Assembly (NCBI RefSeq): GCF_023953965.1
Contig: NZ_JAMLIX010000002.1
Span: 124,001 to 188,000 of the forward strand
Origin: Bosea sp. (in: a-proteobacteria)
Lineage (GTDB): Bacteria > Pseudomonadota > Alphaproteobacteria > Rhizobiales > Beijerinckiaceae
Direction: 5' to 3'
DNA: 64,000 nt
Both the position numbers and the translations under genes were made by a program. The notes beneath the pieces were generated by a model. That model searched no databases. It had not been told where the DNA came from and saw nothing but the letters and a program-made list of their open reading frames with translations. This document shows positions 48,294-58,150 of the stretch, piece by piece. How positions within the stretch are numbered: position 1 is the first letter of the stretch; every line of letters begins with the position of its first letter.

Positions 48294-48806
48294 TCAGGCG
48301 AGCGGCATGGCGAAGGGCGTGCCCTCGAAGGCGTCCGCGCCGCGCCCGATTCCCGCGATCGCGCGGATCATCCGGCCGTGCCGGCCAAGCGCCGCGTCGG
48401 CGAGCGCGACGAGCCGGGCGTTCGGCGTCGCGGAGGGGGCGGCGGCGCGCAGCGCCTTGGCCGCTTCCTCCTCGTCGCGGGCGGGCTCGAGCGCGCAGGC
48501 CGCGATATAGGCCGCGGCCGTCGAGCGGCTGATCCCGGCCCAGCAATGGATCACCATCGGCGCGGCGCGGTCCCAGCCGCGCAGGAAGGCAAGAAGGCGC
48601 GCGACGTCGCCCTCGCCCGCGAGCACATGCCCGTCCAGCGGCCGGCTGATGTCGGACAGGCCGAGGAGGAGATGCCGGTCGGGTTCGATGCCCTGAGGGC
48701 GCCGGACGGGGGTGCCGAGATTGATCAGCGTCACCAGATGCCGGGCGCGGGTCAGCGCGACGGTCTCCTCGAGCCGCGACAGCGGGGATACGTGCAGCGT
48801 GGGCAT
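48294..48806 (-). CDS. Tyrosine/dual-specificity phosphatase-like protein
   Basis: The 170-residue protein carries the signature HCWAGISRS with Cys88 and Arg94, and an Asp-bearing loop (LGLSDIS, about residue 52) that may supply the general acid. This is the CX5R phosphatase family acting on phosphotyrosine or similar. It starts at 48806, 13 bases from the end of the hybrid kinase gene, and could be co-transcribed with it. Confidence 0.88.
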   Translation of the reverse strand: MPTLHVSPLSRLEETVALTRARHLVTLINLGTPVRRPQGIEPDRHLLLGLSDISRPLDGHVLAGEGDVARLLAFLRGWDRAAPMVIHCWAGISRSTAAAYIAACALEPARDEEEAAKALRAAAPSATPNARLVALADAALGRHGRMIRAIAGIGRGADAFEGTPFAMPLA

Positions 48807-48819
48807 GGGCGTTGGCCGC

Positions 48820-51800
48820 CTATTCCGCCGCGAGCCGCGTCGCGCGCCATTGTGCCAGCAGGGCGCGCAGCGCGGCGGGCTTCAGCGGCTTGTTGAGCAG
48901 ATGCACGTCGAGCGCGGCGGCAGCCTCCCGTACATGCGGCGTCCGGTCGGCGGTGAGCAGGATCGCCGGCATCGGCGTGCGGGCGCGGGCTCTGAGCGCG
49001 CTGATCGCGGTCAGCCCGTTGCCGTGGTCGAGATGGTAGTCGGCGATCACGACATCCGGCTCGCTCCTGCCGCCGACATGCGGCAGCGCCTCCTCCAGCC
49101 CGGCGGCGGTCGTGACCTGGCAACCCCAGCCTTCGAGCAGGCGCTTCATGCCGTCGAGGATGGCCGGCTCGTTGTCGATGACGATGAGCCGCATCCCCGC
49201 GAGTTGCCCGGCCGGGGTGTGATGGGGCGCCGTCGCGGTCGTCATCGCCGGCAGCGGCGCGGCCCGCGGGACCAGGACCGAGAAGCGGCTGCCGCGCCCC
49301 GGCGCGGAATCGAGCGTCAGCCCGTGGTCGAGGGCGCGCGCGATGCGCTGCACGATCGAGAGGCCGAGCCCCAGGCCCCGCGCGACCTTCGCGCCCTGGT
49401 CGAGCCGCTGGAACTCGCGGAACACGGTCTTCTGCTGGCGCTGGGGAATGCCGAGGCCGGTATCGATCACCTCGACCGCGACCTGGTTGCCCCGGCGCCG
49501 GCAGCCGATCAGCACCTTGCCGCCGGGCGTGTACTTGATGGCGTTGGAGATCAGGTTCTGGAGCAGCCGGCGCAGCAGCCGCCGGTCCGAGCGGAGCGTC
49601 AGGCTGGTCGGCATGAAGACGAGCTTCAGGCCCTTTTCCTGGGCGCTCGGCTCGAATTCGCGCTGGAGCTGGCGCATCAGCTCGTCGAGGCGGAAGGAGG
49701 AGAGCTCGGGCTTCAGCGCGCCGCCGTCGAGCCGCGAGATCTCGAGCAGCGCGGTCAGGATCTCCTCGACGGCGTCGAGCGAGGCGTCGATGTTCTCGGC
49801 GAGCTCGGGCTGGCCGCTGCCGCGGTCGCGCTCGACCAGCGAGGTGGCATAGAGGCGCGCCGCGTTGAGCGGTTGCAGGATGTCGTGGCTGGCGGCGGCG
49901 AGGAAGCGCGTCTTCGAGGCATTGGCGGCCTCGGCCTCCGCCTTGGCGCGCTGGAGCTCGGCATTGACGTGGAGCAGTTCCTCGGTGCGTTCGGCGACGC
50001 GACGCTCGAGGCTCTCATTGGCGCGCTCGAGCTCCTCCTCGCCGGCGACCGTCTCGGTGATGTCGGTGTAGGTCGTGACGAAGCCGCCATCGGGCAGGGC
50101 GTTGGTGCGCACCTCGATGACCTTCCGCGACGGGTAGAGCTTGAGGCGCACCGGCTCGCGGTCGTTGATGAAGCTTTCCAGCCGCGCCGCCATCAATTCG
50201 TCCTGCGCGCCGTCGCCATAGGCGCCGCGCGCCGCGTTGAAGCGCACGATCTCGTCGAGCCCGGTGCCGAAGCGCACCAGCGAGGGCGGCAGGTCGTAGA
50301 GCTGGATGAAAGCCTGGTTCCAGGCGAGCAGCCTCAGGTCCCGGTCGAGCACGGTGATGCCCTGGCCGGCATGGTCGAGCCCGTGCTGGAGGATGTCGCG
50401 GTTGTACTGCAGCGCCGCCGAGGCGTCGTCGAGCAGCTTGAAGGCGGCCTCGGTCGAGAGGTTGCGCCGCTTGAGCAGCAGCGACAGCACGAGCCGCGAG
50501 GAGGCGGCGCCGATCGCCGAGGAGAGCAGGTGCTCGCCGAAGCGCAGGAGATGGATATCGGCCTGGCGCCCGCTTTCCGAGGCCGCGCCGCGGCTGCTGT
50601 TGAAGCCCTCGAAGGCGCGTTGCGTACGCTCCTGCCCGAGATAGCGCGCGATCGTCGATTGCAGTTCGCCCTCGGTGATGGTGGTGCGCCAGAGCGAGAA
50701 GGACTGCGCCATCGTCGCCGGCTGGGATTCGACGAAGGCGTTCGCCTGCAGCCGCTCCATCGCATTGGCGGGCCGCAGCAGCGAGAAGCCGACATAGGCG
50801 AGGATGTTGAGCCCGAGGCTCCAGAACACGCCATGCGGCAGCCCCGGCCATTCCAGGCCGAACAGCGCCTCCGGCCTGAGGATGCCGGCCCCGAACGGGC
50901 CGTGCGTGACGACGCTGCTCCACCAGCCGCCGGGCAGCGCCAGACTCGGCATCAGGAGCGTATAGGCCCAGACCAGCGTCCCGATCGTCAGCCCCGCCGC
51001 CGCCCCCAGCGCCGTGCCGCGCCGCCAGACGAGGCCGCCGAAGAAGGCCGGCGCGATCTGCGCCGTGGCGGCGAAGGAAAGCAGCCCGATCGAGACCAGC
51101 GCCGCCTCGCCGGAGGCGCGGTAATAGAGATAGCCCAACAGGATCACCAGGAAGATGCTCAGCCGCCGGATGATCACCACCTGCGAGCCGAGGTCGCCGC
51201 CGAGATTGCTGTTGCCGCCGCCGCGCCTGCCGAACAGCCTGGTCGGGCGCCCGGGGTCGCTCAGGCCCCGCCGGCCGCGCAGCAGGAGCGGCATCACGAG
51301 ATGGTTGGAGATCATGATCGCGAGCGCGACGGAGGCGACGATCACCATCGCGGTGGCGGCCGAGAGCCCGCCGATGAAGACGAAGAGCGCGATCAGCCCG
51401 GCCTCCCGCTGGAGCGGCAGCAGCAGCACGGTCATGTCGCGGTCGACGCCGCCGCCGGGGATCAGGATCTCGCCGGCCGCCGCCAGCGGCAGCACGAACA
51501 GGTTGATCAGCATGAGATAGAGCGGGAACATCCAGGCGGCGCGGCGCACGTCGCGCACCTGGCGGTTCTCGACGATCGTCATGTGGAACTGCCGGGCGAG
51601 CAGCAGCGCCGCGCAGCTCGACAACAGCGTCAGCGTCAGGAAATTCGGCCAGCTCGATGTCCGCTCCCAGACCGGCGGGGCGCCGCCGGCCGGTTTCGCC
51701 GCCTGGGCCAGGAGGTCGCCGGGGCCGCCGAACAGCCCGTAGACGACGAAGAAACCGAGTACGAGGAAGGCGACGAGCTTGATCAGGGATTCGACCGCGA

Positions 51801-52392
51801 TCGCCAGCACCAGCCCGTCCTGGTGCTCGGTGGCGTCGATATGGCGGGTGCCGAAGGCGCAGGCGAAGCCGGCGAGCACGATCGCGACCAGGAAGGGCAG
51901 GTCGCTCAGCACAGGCACATCCGGCGCCGGCGCATGGCTGCCGGCCGCTTCGAGGAAGACCGAGAGCGAGTTCGCGACGGCCTTGAGCTGGAGGGAGATG
52001 TAGGGCAGCGCCCCGATCACCGCGACGATGCACACCAGCGCCGCGACGCGCTCGCTCTTGCCGTAGCGCGCGCCGACGAAATCGGCGATCGAGGTGATGT
52101 TCTGCGACCGGGCGATGCCGACGATGCGGGCGACGAAGCGGTGGCCCAGCCCGATGACCAGGATCGGCCCGACATAGATGCCGAGGAAATCGAAGCCCGC
52201 GCGGTTGGCGAAGCCGACCGAGCCGTAGAAGGTCCAGGAGGTGCAGTAGACGCCGAGCGCCAGCGCATAGACCGTCGTCCGTGCCCGGCCGGCCATCAGC
52301 CTGCGCCCCGAGGTGTCGGCGACATGCGCGACGGCGAACAGCCCGCACAGATAGGCGAGCGCGACCAGCACCACGGACCAGGCGGGAATCAT
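48820..52392 (-). CDS. Hybrid sensor histidine kinase with Na+/solute symporter-like N-terminus
   Basis: The 1190-residue protein couples a membrane part of about 12-13 helices, similar to sodium/solute symporters (about 1-500), with a PAS domain (about 650-770), a coiled coil, a HisKA domain with His about 837 (ASHDILQPLNAARLY), an ATPase domain and a C-terminal receiver (about 1075-1190) with Asp about 1117 in VIADYHLD. This is the CbrA/NahK-type architecture seen in Pseudomonas carbon-source sensing; the ligand is unknown. GGTGLGL-like box reads GLGLGLSIV. A downstream phosphatase-like gene follows. The 291 bases upstream, facing mscL, hold a repeat fragment. Confidence 0.9.
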   Translation of the reverse strand: MIPAWSVVLVALAYLCGLFAVAHVADTSGRRLMAGRARTTVYALALGVYCTSWTFYGSVGFANRAGFDFLGIYVGPILVIGLGHRFVARIVGIARSQNITSIADFVGARYGKSERVAALVCIVAVIGALPYISLQLKAVANSLSVFLEAAGSHAPAPDVPVLSDLPFLVAIVLAGFACAFGTRHIDATEHQDGLVLAIAVESLIKLVAFLVLGFFVVYGLFGGPGDLLAQAAKPAGGAPPVWERTSSWPNFLTLTLLSSCAALLLARQFHMTIVENRQVRDVRRAAWMFPLYLMLINLFVLPLAAAGEILIPGGGVDRDMTVLLLPLQREAGLIALFVFIGGLSAATAMVIVASVALAIMISNHLVMPLLLRGRRGLSDPGRPTRLFGRRGGGNSNLGGDLGSQVVIIRRLSIFLVILLGYLYYRASGEAALVSIGLLSFAATAQIAPAFFGGLVWRRGTALGAAAGLTIGTLVWAYTLLMPSLALPGGWWSSVVTHGPFGAGILRPEALFGLEWPGLPHGVFWSLGLNILAYVGFSLLRPANAMERLQANAFVESQPATMAQSFSLWRTTITEGELQSTIARYLGQERTQRAFEGFNSSRGAASESGRQADIHLLRFGEHLLSSAIGAASSRLVLSLLLKRRNLSTEAAFKLLDDASAALQYNRDILQHGLDHAGQGITVLDRDLRLLAWNQAFIQLYDLPPSLVRFGTGLDEIVRFNAARGAYGDGAQDELMAARLESFINDREPVRLKLYPSRKVIEVRTNALPDGGFVTTYTDITETVAGEEELERANESLERRVAERTEELLHVNAELQRAKAEAEAANASKTRFLAAASHDILQPLNAARLYATSLVERDRGSGQPELAENIDASLDAVEEILTALLEISRLDGGALKPELSSFRLDELMRQLQREFEPSAQEKGLKLVFMPTSLTLRSDRRLLRRLLQNLISNAIKYTPGGKVLIGCRRRGNQVAVEVIDTGLGIPQRQQKTVFREFQRLDQGAKVARGLGLGLSIVQRIARALDHGLTLDSAPGRGSRFSVLVPRAAPLPAMTTATAPHHTPAGQLAGMRLIVIDNEPAILDGMKRLLEGWGCQVTTAAGLEEALPHVGGRSEPDVVIADYHLDHGNGLTAISALRARARTPMPAILLTADRTPHVREAAAALDVHLLNKPLKPAALRALLAQWRATRLAAE

Positions 52393-52683
52393 GCCGCCCC
52401 CCTGTCGGGTGCGATGCGCGAACGAGGCCGGGAGGGTGGCGCCATGAGGATCCGCTTCGAACGTCCGCTTTTCGGGCCGATGCTCCAGATTATCGGACGA
52501 CCCGCCGGCCCGCCAGAGGCCATCGGCGCAAGTCTGAAGCCCGATGCATCCCCAGCTCTTTGGCGCCGAACCCCGAACGGTGCCGTCGCGTCAGCGTTTT
52601 CGGGCTTCCCCTGCGGCGCCTGACCGGTCTAGCGTCCAGCGGCGGCTGTGGGGGCAGACCTGGCGATTCTCAAGGGGTGCAGC

Positions 52684-53103
52684 ATGTTGGAAGAATTCAA
52701 AAAATTCGCCCTGCGGGGCAATGTCGTCGATCTCGCCATCGGCGTCATCATCGGCGCGGCCTTCGGCAGGATCGTCGATTCGCTCGTCACCGATATCATC
52801 ATGCCCTTCATCGGCGCGCTCGGCGGCGTCGACTTCTCGAACTATTTCATCGGGCTCAACAGCGGCGTCACCGCGACGACGCTCGAGGCGGCCCGCGCAC
52901 AGGGCGCCGTGCTGGCCTATGGCAACTTCGTCACGGTGGCGATCAACTTCCTGATCATCGCCTTCGTGCTGTTCCTGGTGGTGAAGGGCATCAACCAGCT
53001 CCAGAAGCAGAAGCCGGCGGAGGAAGCGGCGCCCGCGGCCAAGCCCGAGGATGTCGTCCTGCTCGGCGAGATCCGCGATCTGCTCAGGCAGAAATCGGCC
53101 TGA
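52684..53103 (+). CDS. mscL: Large-conductance mechanosensitive channel
   Basis: The 139-residue channel opens under membrane tension to release osmolytes. It begins MLEEFKKFALRGNVVDLAIGVIIGAAFGRIVDSLVTDIIMP, with the pore helix typical of MscL, and the second helix (about 82-102, VTVAINFLIIAFVLFLVVKGI). The C-terminal helix is polar with LLGEIRDLLRQK. AGGGG precedes the ATG at 52684. The gene stands alone; a composite repeat begins 12 bases after its stop. Confidence 0.95.
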   Translation: MLEEFKKFALRGNVVDLAIGVIIGAAFGRIVDSLVTDIIMPFIGALGGVDFSNYFIGLNSGVTATTLEAARAQGAVLAYGNFVTVAINFLIIAFVLFLVVKGINQLQKQKPAEEAAPAAKPEDVVLLGEIRDLLRQKSA

Positions 53104-53114
53104 GCCGGTCGCTG

Positions 53115-53216
53115 GATCATCGCGCGTCCTATCGGACGCGATAACGATGATCCGTCTTATTGTTGGAGCATCGGATCTTTCCGAAAAGTGGATTCCACTT
53201 TTCGGTCCGGTGCTCA
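53115..53216 (-). repeat. Composite extragenic palindromic element, family C copy 2
   Basis: Hairpin two comes first here (53115-53152, GATCATC...GATGATC), then hairpin one (53164-53216, TGGAGCATCGG to CGGTGCTCA with inner CGAAAAGTGGA/TCCACTTTTCG). This is the reverse of the element at 20599-20701. It fills part of the 224 bases between mscL and the aminotransferase. Confidence 0.8.
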
Positions 53217-53327
53217 AGCGCGGTCTTGAATCATCACGGCCGCCGATTGACCTGATCTCGCGATTTGATGCTTTCCTGTCCCGCGATCGGTTAAAGGTCG
53301 GTCTTCCAATCGCTGAGGCCGATCCCG

Positions 53328-54521
<1,194 letters not shown>

Positions 54522-54640
54522 CGCCGCCGCTCGCGGCGCAACGCCGCCCTGCGCGCCGCGGGGAGCCGCCCGGTTGACCCGTCGCCGGACCATCGTCATG
54601 AACGCCCGGCGCCGCTTGCCCCTGGCGCGGCGGGAGGACG

Positions 54641-55717
54641 ATGAAACCGTTCGGCTATCCTTCGAAGCGGCTGGCTATCCTCCGGCGCGAGATCCTGGTC
54701 ATCGCGCTGGCGGCGATCGGGGGCGGGGGCTTCGCCCTCCTGGGCATGCCCGCAGCCTGGCTCTCCGGCTCGGCGCTGCTGAGCGTGACCGTCGCGCTGC
54801 TGCGCCCGCTGCCGAGCCTGCGCCGGTCCTGGTTCGATGCCACCATGGTCCTGTCCGGCGTGATCCTCGGTTCGGCGGCGACGCCCGAGGCGCTGGCGGC
54901 GGCGGCCCGCTATCCCGCCTCCCTCCTCGTCCTGCTGATCGGCATCGTCGCGATCATGCTCGTGACCGGCGCCTATCTCAGGCATGTCGCGCGCTGGCCC
55001 TGGGTCGATGCGCTGCTCGCCACCGCGCCCGGCGCGCTCGCGACCGTGCTCGCGGTGGCGCAGACCAAGGGCGCCGATATCGGCCGGATCTCGGTCGTCC
55101 AGCTGTTTCGCCTGCTCGTGCTGGTGGCGCTCCTGCCGAGCGCGATGCAACTGAGCGGCGCCGTTGCCGGCACGCCGGCTCCCGTCGTCAACGCAATCGA
55201 TGCCGGCACCATGTTCGGCGTGACGATGGCGGGGCTGGCGCTGGGGCTCGTCTTCCAGCGGCTCGGCCTGTCCGCCCCGCTGATGCTCGGCGCGACGCTC
55301 GCCAGCTCCGTGCTGCACGCCACAGGCCTCATCGAAGGGGGGCTGCCGCTGCAGATCCAGATCGCCGTGCAGGTCCTGCTCGGCGCCACCATGGGCGGGC
55401 GCATCGCGCATATCCCGCGCAGCGAGCTTAGGAGGCTGTTCCCGCTCGCCATCGGCAGCTTCGCCGTCTCGATCGTGGTGGCCTTCCTGTTCGCCTGGCC
55501 CGCGGCCTGGCTCGCCGGCGTCTCCTATGCCAGCGGCATGGCGGCCTTCGCGCCCGGCGGGCTGGAGGCGATGGCGATGCTCGCCTTCGCCATGGGGCTC
55601 GATACGCTTTATGTCGGCGCGCATCATCTCATGCGCTTTGTCGCCGTCGGGCTGGCCGTGCCGCTGGTCATGGGCCGGATGGGGAATGCGCCGCGGCGCC
55701 GGCCGCCGGCCGGTTAA
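54641..55717 (+). CDS. AbrB-family (AbrB duplication) membrane protein
   Basis: The 358-residue membrane protein has about nine to ten hydrophobic segments. The repeated helix pattern GFALLGMPAAWLSGSALL with LLATAPGALATVLAVAQ and SYASGMAAFAPGGLEAMAMLAFAMGLD is that of the AbrB/ammonia monooxygenase-associated family, an uncharacterised transporter-like group. GGGAGG precedes ATG 54641. Confidence 0.85.
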   Translation: MKPFGYPSKRLAILRREILVIALAAIGGGGFALLGMPAAWLSGSALLSVTVALLRPLPSLRRSWFDATMVLSGVILGSAATPEALAAAARYPASLLVLLIGIVAIMLVTGAYLRHVARWPWVDALLATAPGALATVLAVAQTKGADIGRISVVQLFRLLVLVALLPSAMQLSGAVAGTPAPVVNAIDAGTMFGVTMAGLALGLVFQRLGLSAPLMLGATLASSVLHATGLIEGGLPLQIQIAVQVLLGATMGGRIAHIPRSELRRLFPLAIGSFAVSIVVAFLFAWPAAWLAGVSYASGMAAFAPGGLEAMAMLAFAMGLDTLYVGAHHLMRFVAVGLAVPLVMGRMGNAPRRRPPAG

Positions 55718-55834
55718 GCTTAAAGATTCGTTGTATTTCGGGTCTTTGATTGTCGCTTCGGCGCAAATCCGAATTCATTCGCTCCTGTTAGGCATCGGTC
55801 ATCGACAGGGATCGATGATTGCGGAGCGAGCGCC

Positions 55835-57190
55835 ATGAACATCGCCGTACAGGCTCCCGCCGTCTGGCGCCGCCTTGCCCGGCCGGTCGCGGTTGTGGGG
55901 GCGGGCATCGCCGGGCTCACCGCCGCCTTCGAGCTGGAGCGGCGCGGGCTTCGCGCCACCGTCTTCGAAAGCGGCCGCTCCGTCGGGGGCATGGCCTCGT
56001 CCTTCAAGGACGCCGAGGGCTATACCTATGATTTCGGCGCCCATTTCGTCTCCAACCGGCTGGCCGACGCCATGGGGGCGGGCACGGTCTCGCGCACGGT
56101 CCGCCATTACGGCGAGGCGGTGATGCTGGGCGGCCGGAGCTACGGCTATCCCTTCGGGCTCGCGCTCTCGCCGCGCTATGCGGTAAGCGCCGTCGCGGCC
56201 CGCCTCAGCCCCCGGCCGGTCGCGAGCGCGGCCGACTGGTTCCGCAACGCCTATGGCGGCGCGCTCGCCGAGGATGTCGCGATCCCGCTGGCCGAAGCCT
56301 GGTCGGGCGCGCCTGCGGCCGAGCTTTCGCCCGCGGTCGGCGAGAAGCTCGCCGCCGGGGTAATGAAGACGCTCTATCTGAAGGCGGCGTCGCGGCTTTC
56401 GGGCAAGGCGGTCTGCAACGGCTATTCGCACGAGATGCCGGAAAGCCCGGCGGTCTACCATGTCTACCCCGAGGGCGGCGTCGCGAAGCTGCTGGAGCCG
56501 ACCGTCGCCGGCCTCAGCGACAGCATCGCGCTCGAATCCAGGGTCGAGCGCATCTTCGTCGAGAACGGCAAGGTCGCGGCGGTGAAGGTCAACGGCCGCG
56601 AGATCGGCGTCTCGGCGGTGATCTCGACCGCGCCGGTGCATGTCCTGCCGGGTCTGGTCGAGGGCACCGACGCGCTCGACGCGCTGCGCGGCTTCCGCTA
56701 CCGCCCGATGATCTTCGTCAATCTGCGCTTCGAGGGCCGCCATCTCCTGCCCGACACGATGCTGTGGGTGCCGGACAGGACGCAAGCCTTCTTCCGCGTG
56801 ACGGAAGCACCGTTCTCGATGCCCTGGCTCGCGCCGCAGGGGCGCACGCAGCTCACCTTCGACATCGGTTGCGAGGTCGGCGACGCCTGGTGGACCATGC
56901 CGGACGAGAAGCTCGCCGAAGCCTGCCTCGAGGGGCTTGCCCGCATCTATCCGCATCTTCGCGCCCGCTATCTCGGCGCGGGCGGCATGTTGAGGACGCC
57001 CTTCGCCTATCCCGTCTATCTGTCGCGATACGAGGAGCGACGCCGCGATTTCGCCCGCGGCACCGGAGTCGACGGCCTCTACAGCATCGGCCGCAACGGC
57101 GAGTTCGCCCATCTCCTGATGGAGGACATCTACTGGCGCACGCTGAAGCGGATGGGCGACGTTGCGGCTTATGTCGGGCGGGACGATTAA
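55835..57190 (+). CDS. FAD-dependent oxidoreductase, PPO/UGM-like
   Basis: The 451-residue flavoprotein starts with the dinucleotide-binding motif VVGAGIAGLTAAFELERRG (about 20-40) and GGMAS. The fold resembles amine oxidase/protoporphyrinogen oxidase and UDP-galactopyranose mutase-type proteins that recognise a sugar or isoprenoid substrate. ENGKVAAVKVNG and YSIGRNGEFAHLLMEDIY are seen; the last is common in glycan-linked FAD proteins. Its stop overlaps the SMP-30 gene's by four bases. A 117-base AT-rich gap precedes it. Confidence 0.85.
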   Translation: MNIAVQAPAVWRRLARPVAVVGAGIAGLTAAFELERRGLRATVFESGRSVGGMASSFKDAEGYTYDFGAHFVSNRLADAMGAGTVSRTVRHYGEAVMLGGRSYGYPFGLALSPRYAVSAVAARLSPRPVASAADWFRNAYGGALAEDVAIPLAEAWSGAPAAELSPAVGEKLAAGVMKTLYLKAASRLSGKAVCNGYSHEMPESPAVYHVYPEGGVAKLLEPTVAGLSDSIALESRVERIFVENGKVAAVKVNGREIGVSAVISTAPVHVLPGLVEGTDALDALRGFRYRPMIFVNLRFEGRHLLPDTMLWVPDRTQAFFRVTEAPFSMPWLAPQGRTQLTFDIGCEVGDAWWTMPDEKLAEACLEGLARIYPHLRARYLGAGGMLRTPFAYPVYLSRYEERRRDFARGTGVDGLYSIGRNGEFAHLLMEDIYWRTLKRMGDVAAYVGRDD

Positions 57191-58119
57191 GGCCGCGCCG
57201 CTCCGTTGGTTAAGGTCATCACCGCATAGAGCGAGGTCGTGCCGCAGATGAACAGGCGGTTGAGCTTCGGCCCGCCCCAGGTGAGATTCGCGACGGTCTC
57301 GGGGATCGCGACCTTGCCGATCAGCGTGCCGTCCGGATCGTAGACATGGACGCCGTCGCCGGCGCTCGTCCAGATCCGGCCTTCGACGTCGAGGCGCAGG
57401 CCGTCGAACAGCCCGGCCGTGCAGGTGGCGAACACGCGCGAGCGGTTGAGCGTGCGCCCGTCCGCCCCCACCCTGAAGGAGCGGATATGCCGCGGCCCGT
57501 GCTCGGGATCGTGGCTCGCGCCCGAATCGGCGATGTAGAGGATGCTCTCGTCCGGCGAGAAGGCGAGGCCGTTCGGCTTGACGAAATCGTCGGCGACGAT
57601 GGCGATCTCGCCGCTTGCCCCATCGATCCGGTAGACATGGCAGGCGCCGATCTCGCTTGGCGCCTTGTCGCCCTCGTAGTCGCTGAGGATGCCGTAATCG
57701 GGGTCGGTGAACCAGATTGAGCCGTCCGACTTCACCACGGCGTCGTTGGGCGAGTTCAGGCGCCTGCCGCCATAATGGCTCGCCAGCACCGTGAGCGAGC
57801 CGTCATGCTCGGTGCGTGTCACCTGCCGCCCGCCATGCTCGCAGGTGACGAGCCGGCCCTCGGCATCGACCGTATTGCCGTTGGCGTTGCGCGCCGGCTG
57901 GCGGAAGAGGCCCGTCTGGCCCGACAGCGCGTCGTAGCGCAGCATCCGGTCGTTCGGGATATCCGACCAGACGAGCGTGTTGTGGGCGGCAAACCAGACC
58001 GGCCCCTCCGTCCAGCGCCCGCCCGTCCACAGCCGCTCGATCCGGGCGGAGCCGGGGACGACGCCCTGGAAACGCGGATCGAGCACGCTGACGCCTGTGC
58101 CCTCGAGCACGCCGAACAT
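57187..58119 (-). CDS. SMP-30/gluconolactonase/LRE-family hydrolase
   Basis: The 310-residue protein is a six-bladed beta-propeller of the SMP-30 family, hydrolysing sugar lactones with a bound divalent metal. TEGPVWFAAHNTLVWSDIPNDRM, NSPNDAVVKSDGSIWFTDPDYG and KPNGLAFSPDESILYIADS carry the Glu, Asn and Asp ligands. It ends tail to tail with the FAD-protein gene over TTAA. Confidence 0.9.
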   Translation of the reverse strand: MFGVLEGTGVSVLDPRFQGVVPGSARIERLWTGGRWTEGPVWFAAHNTLVWSDIPNDRMLRYDALSGQTGLFRQPARNANGNTVDAEGRLVTCEHGGRQVTRTEHDGSLTVLASHYGGRRLNSPNDAVVKSDGSIWFTDPDYGILSDYEGDKAPSEIGACHVYRIDGASGEIAIVADDFVKPNGLAFSPDESILYIADSGASHDPEHGPRHIRSFRVGADGRTLNRSRVFATCTAGLFDGLRLDVEGRIWTSAGDGVHVYDPDGTLIGKVAIPETVANLTWGGPKLNRLFICGTTSLYAVMTLTNGAARP

Positions 58120-58150
58120 GGTTGTCCTCCCTCGCCGGCGGCGGCGCCCT

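Noticed and set aside
48712..52623. A plus-strand frame of 1303 codons opposite the hybrid kinase
   Set aside because: Its composition (Arg, Gly, Asp, Gln) is that of antisense GC-rich frames; the minus-strand kinase has clear domains.
52444..52623. A 59-codon frame with a good ribosome site between the kinase gene and mscL
   Set aside because: GGGAGG at eight bases is attractive, but its beginning contains CTTTTCGGGCCGATGCTCC, similar to half of the family C repeat, so it is likely non-coding. No conserved feature is visible.
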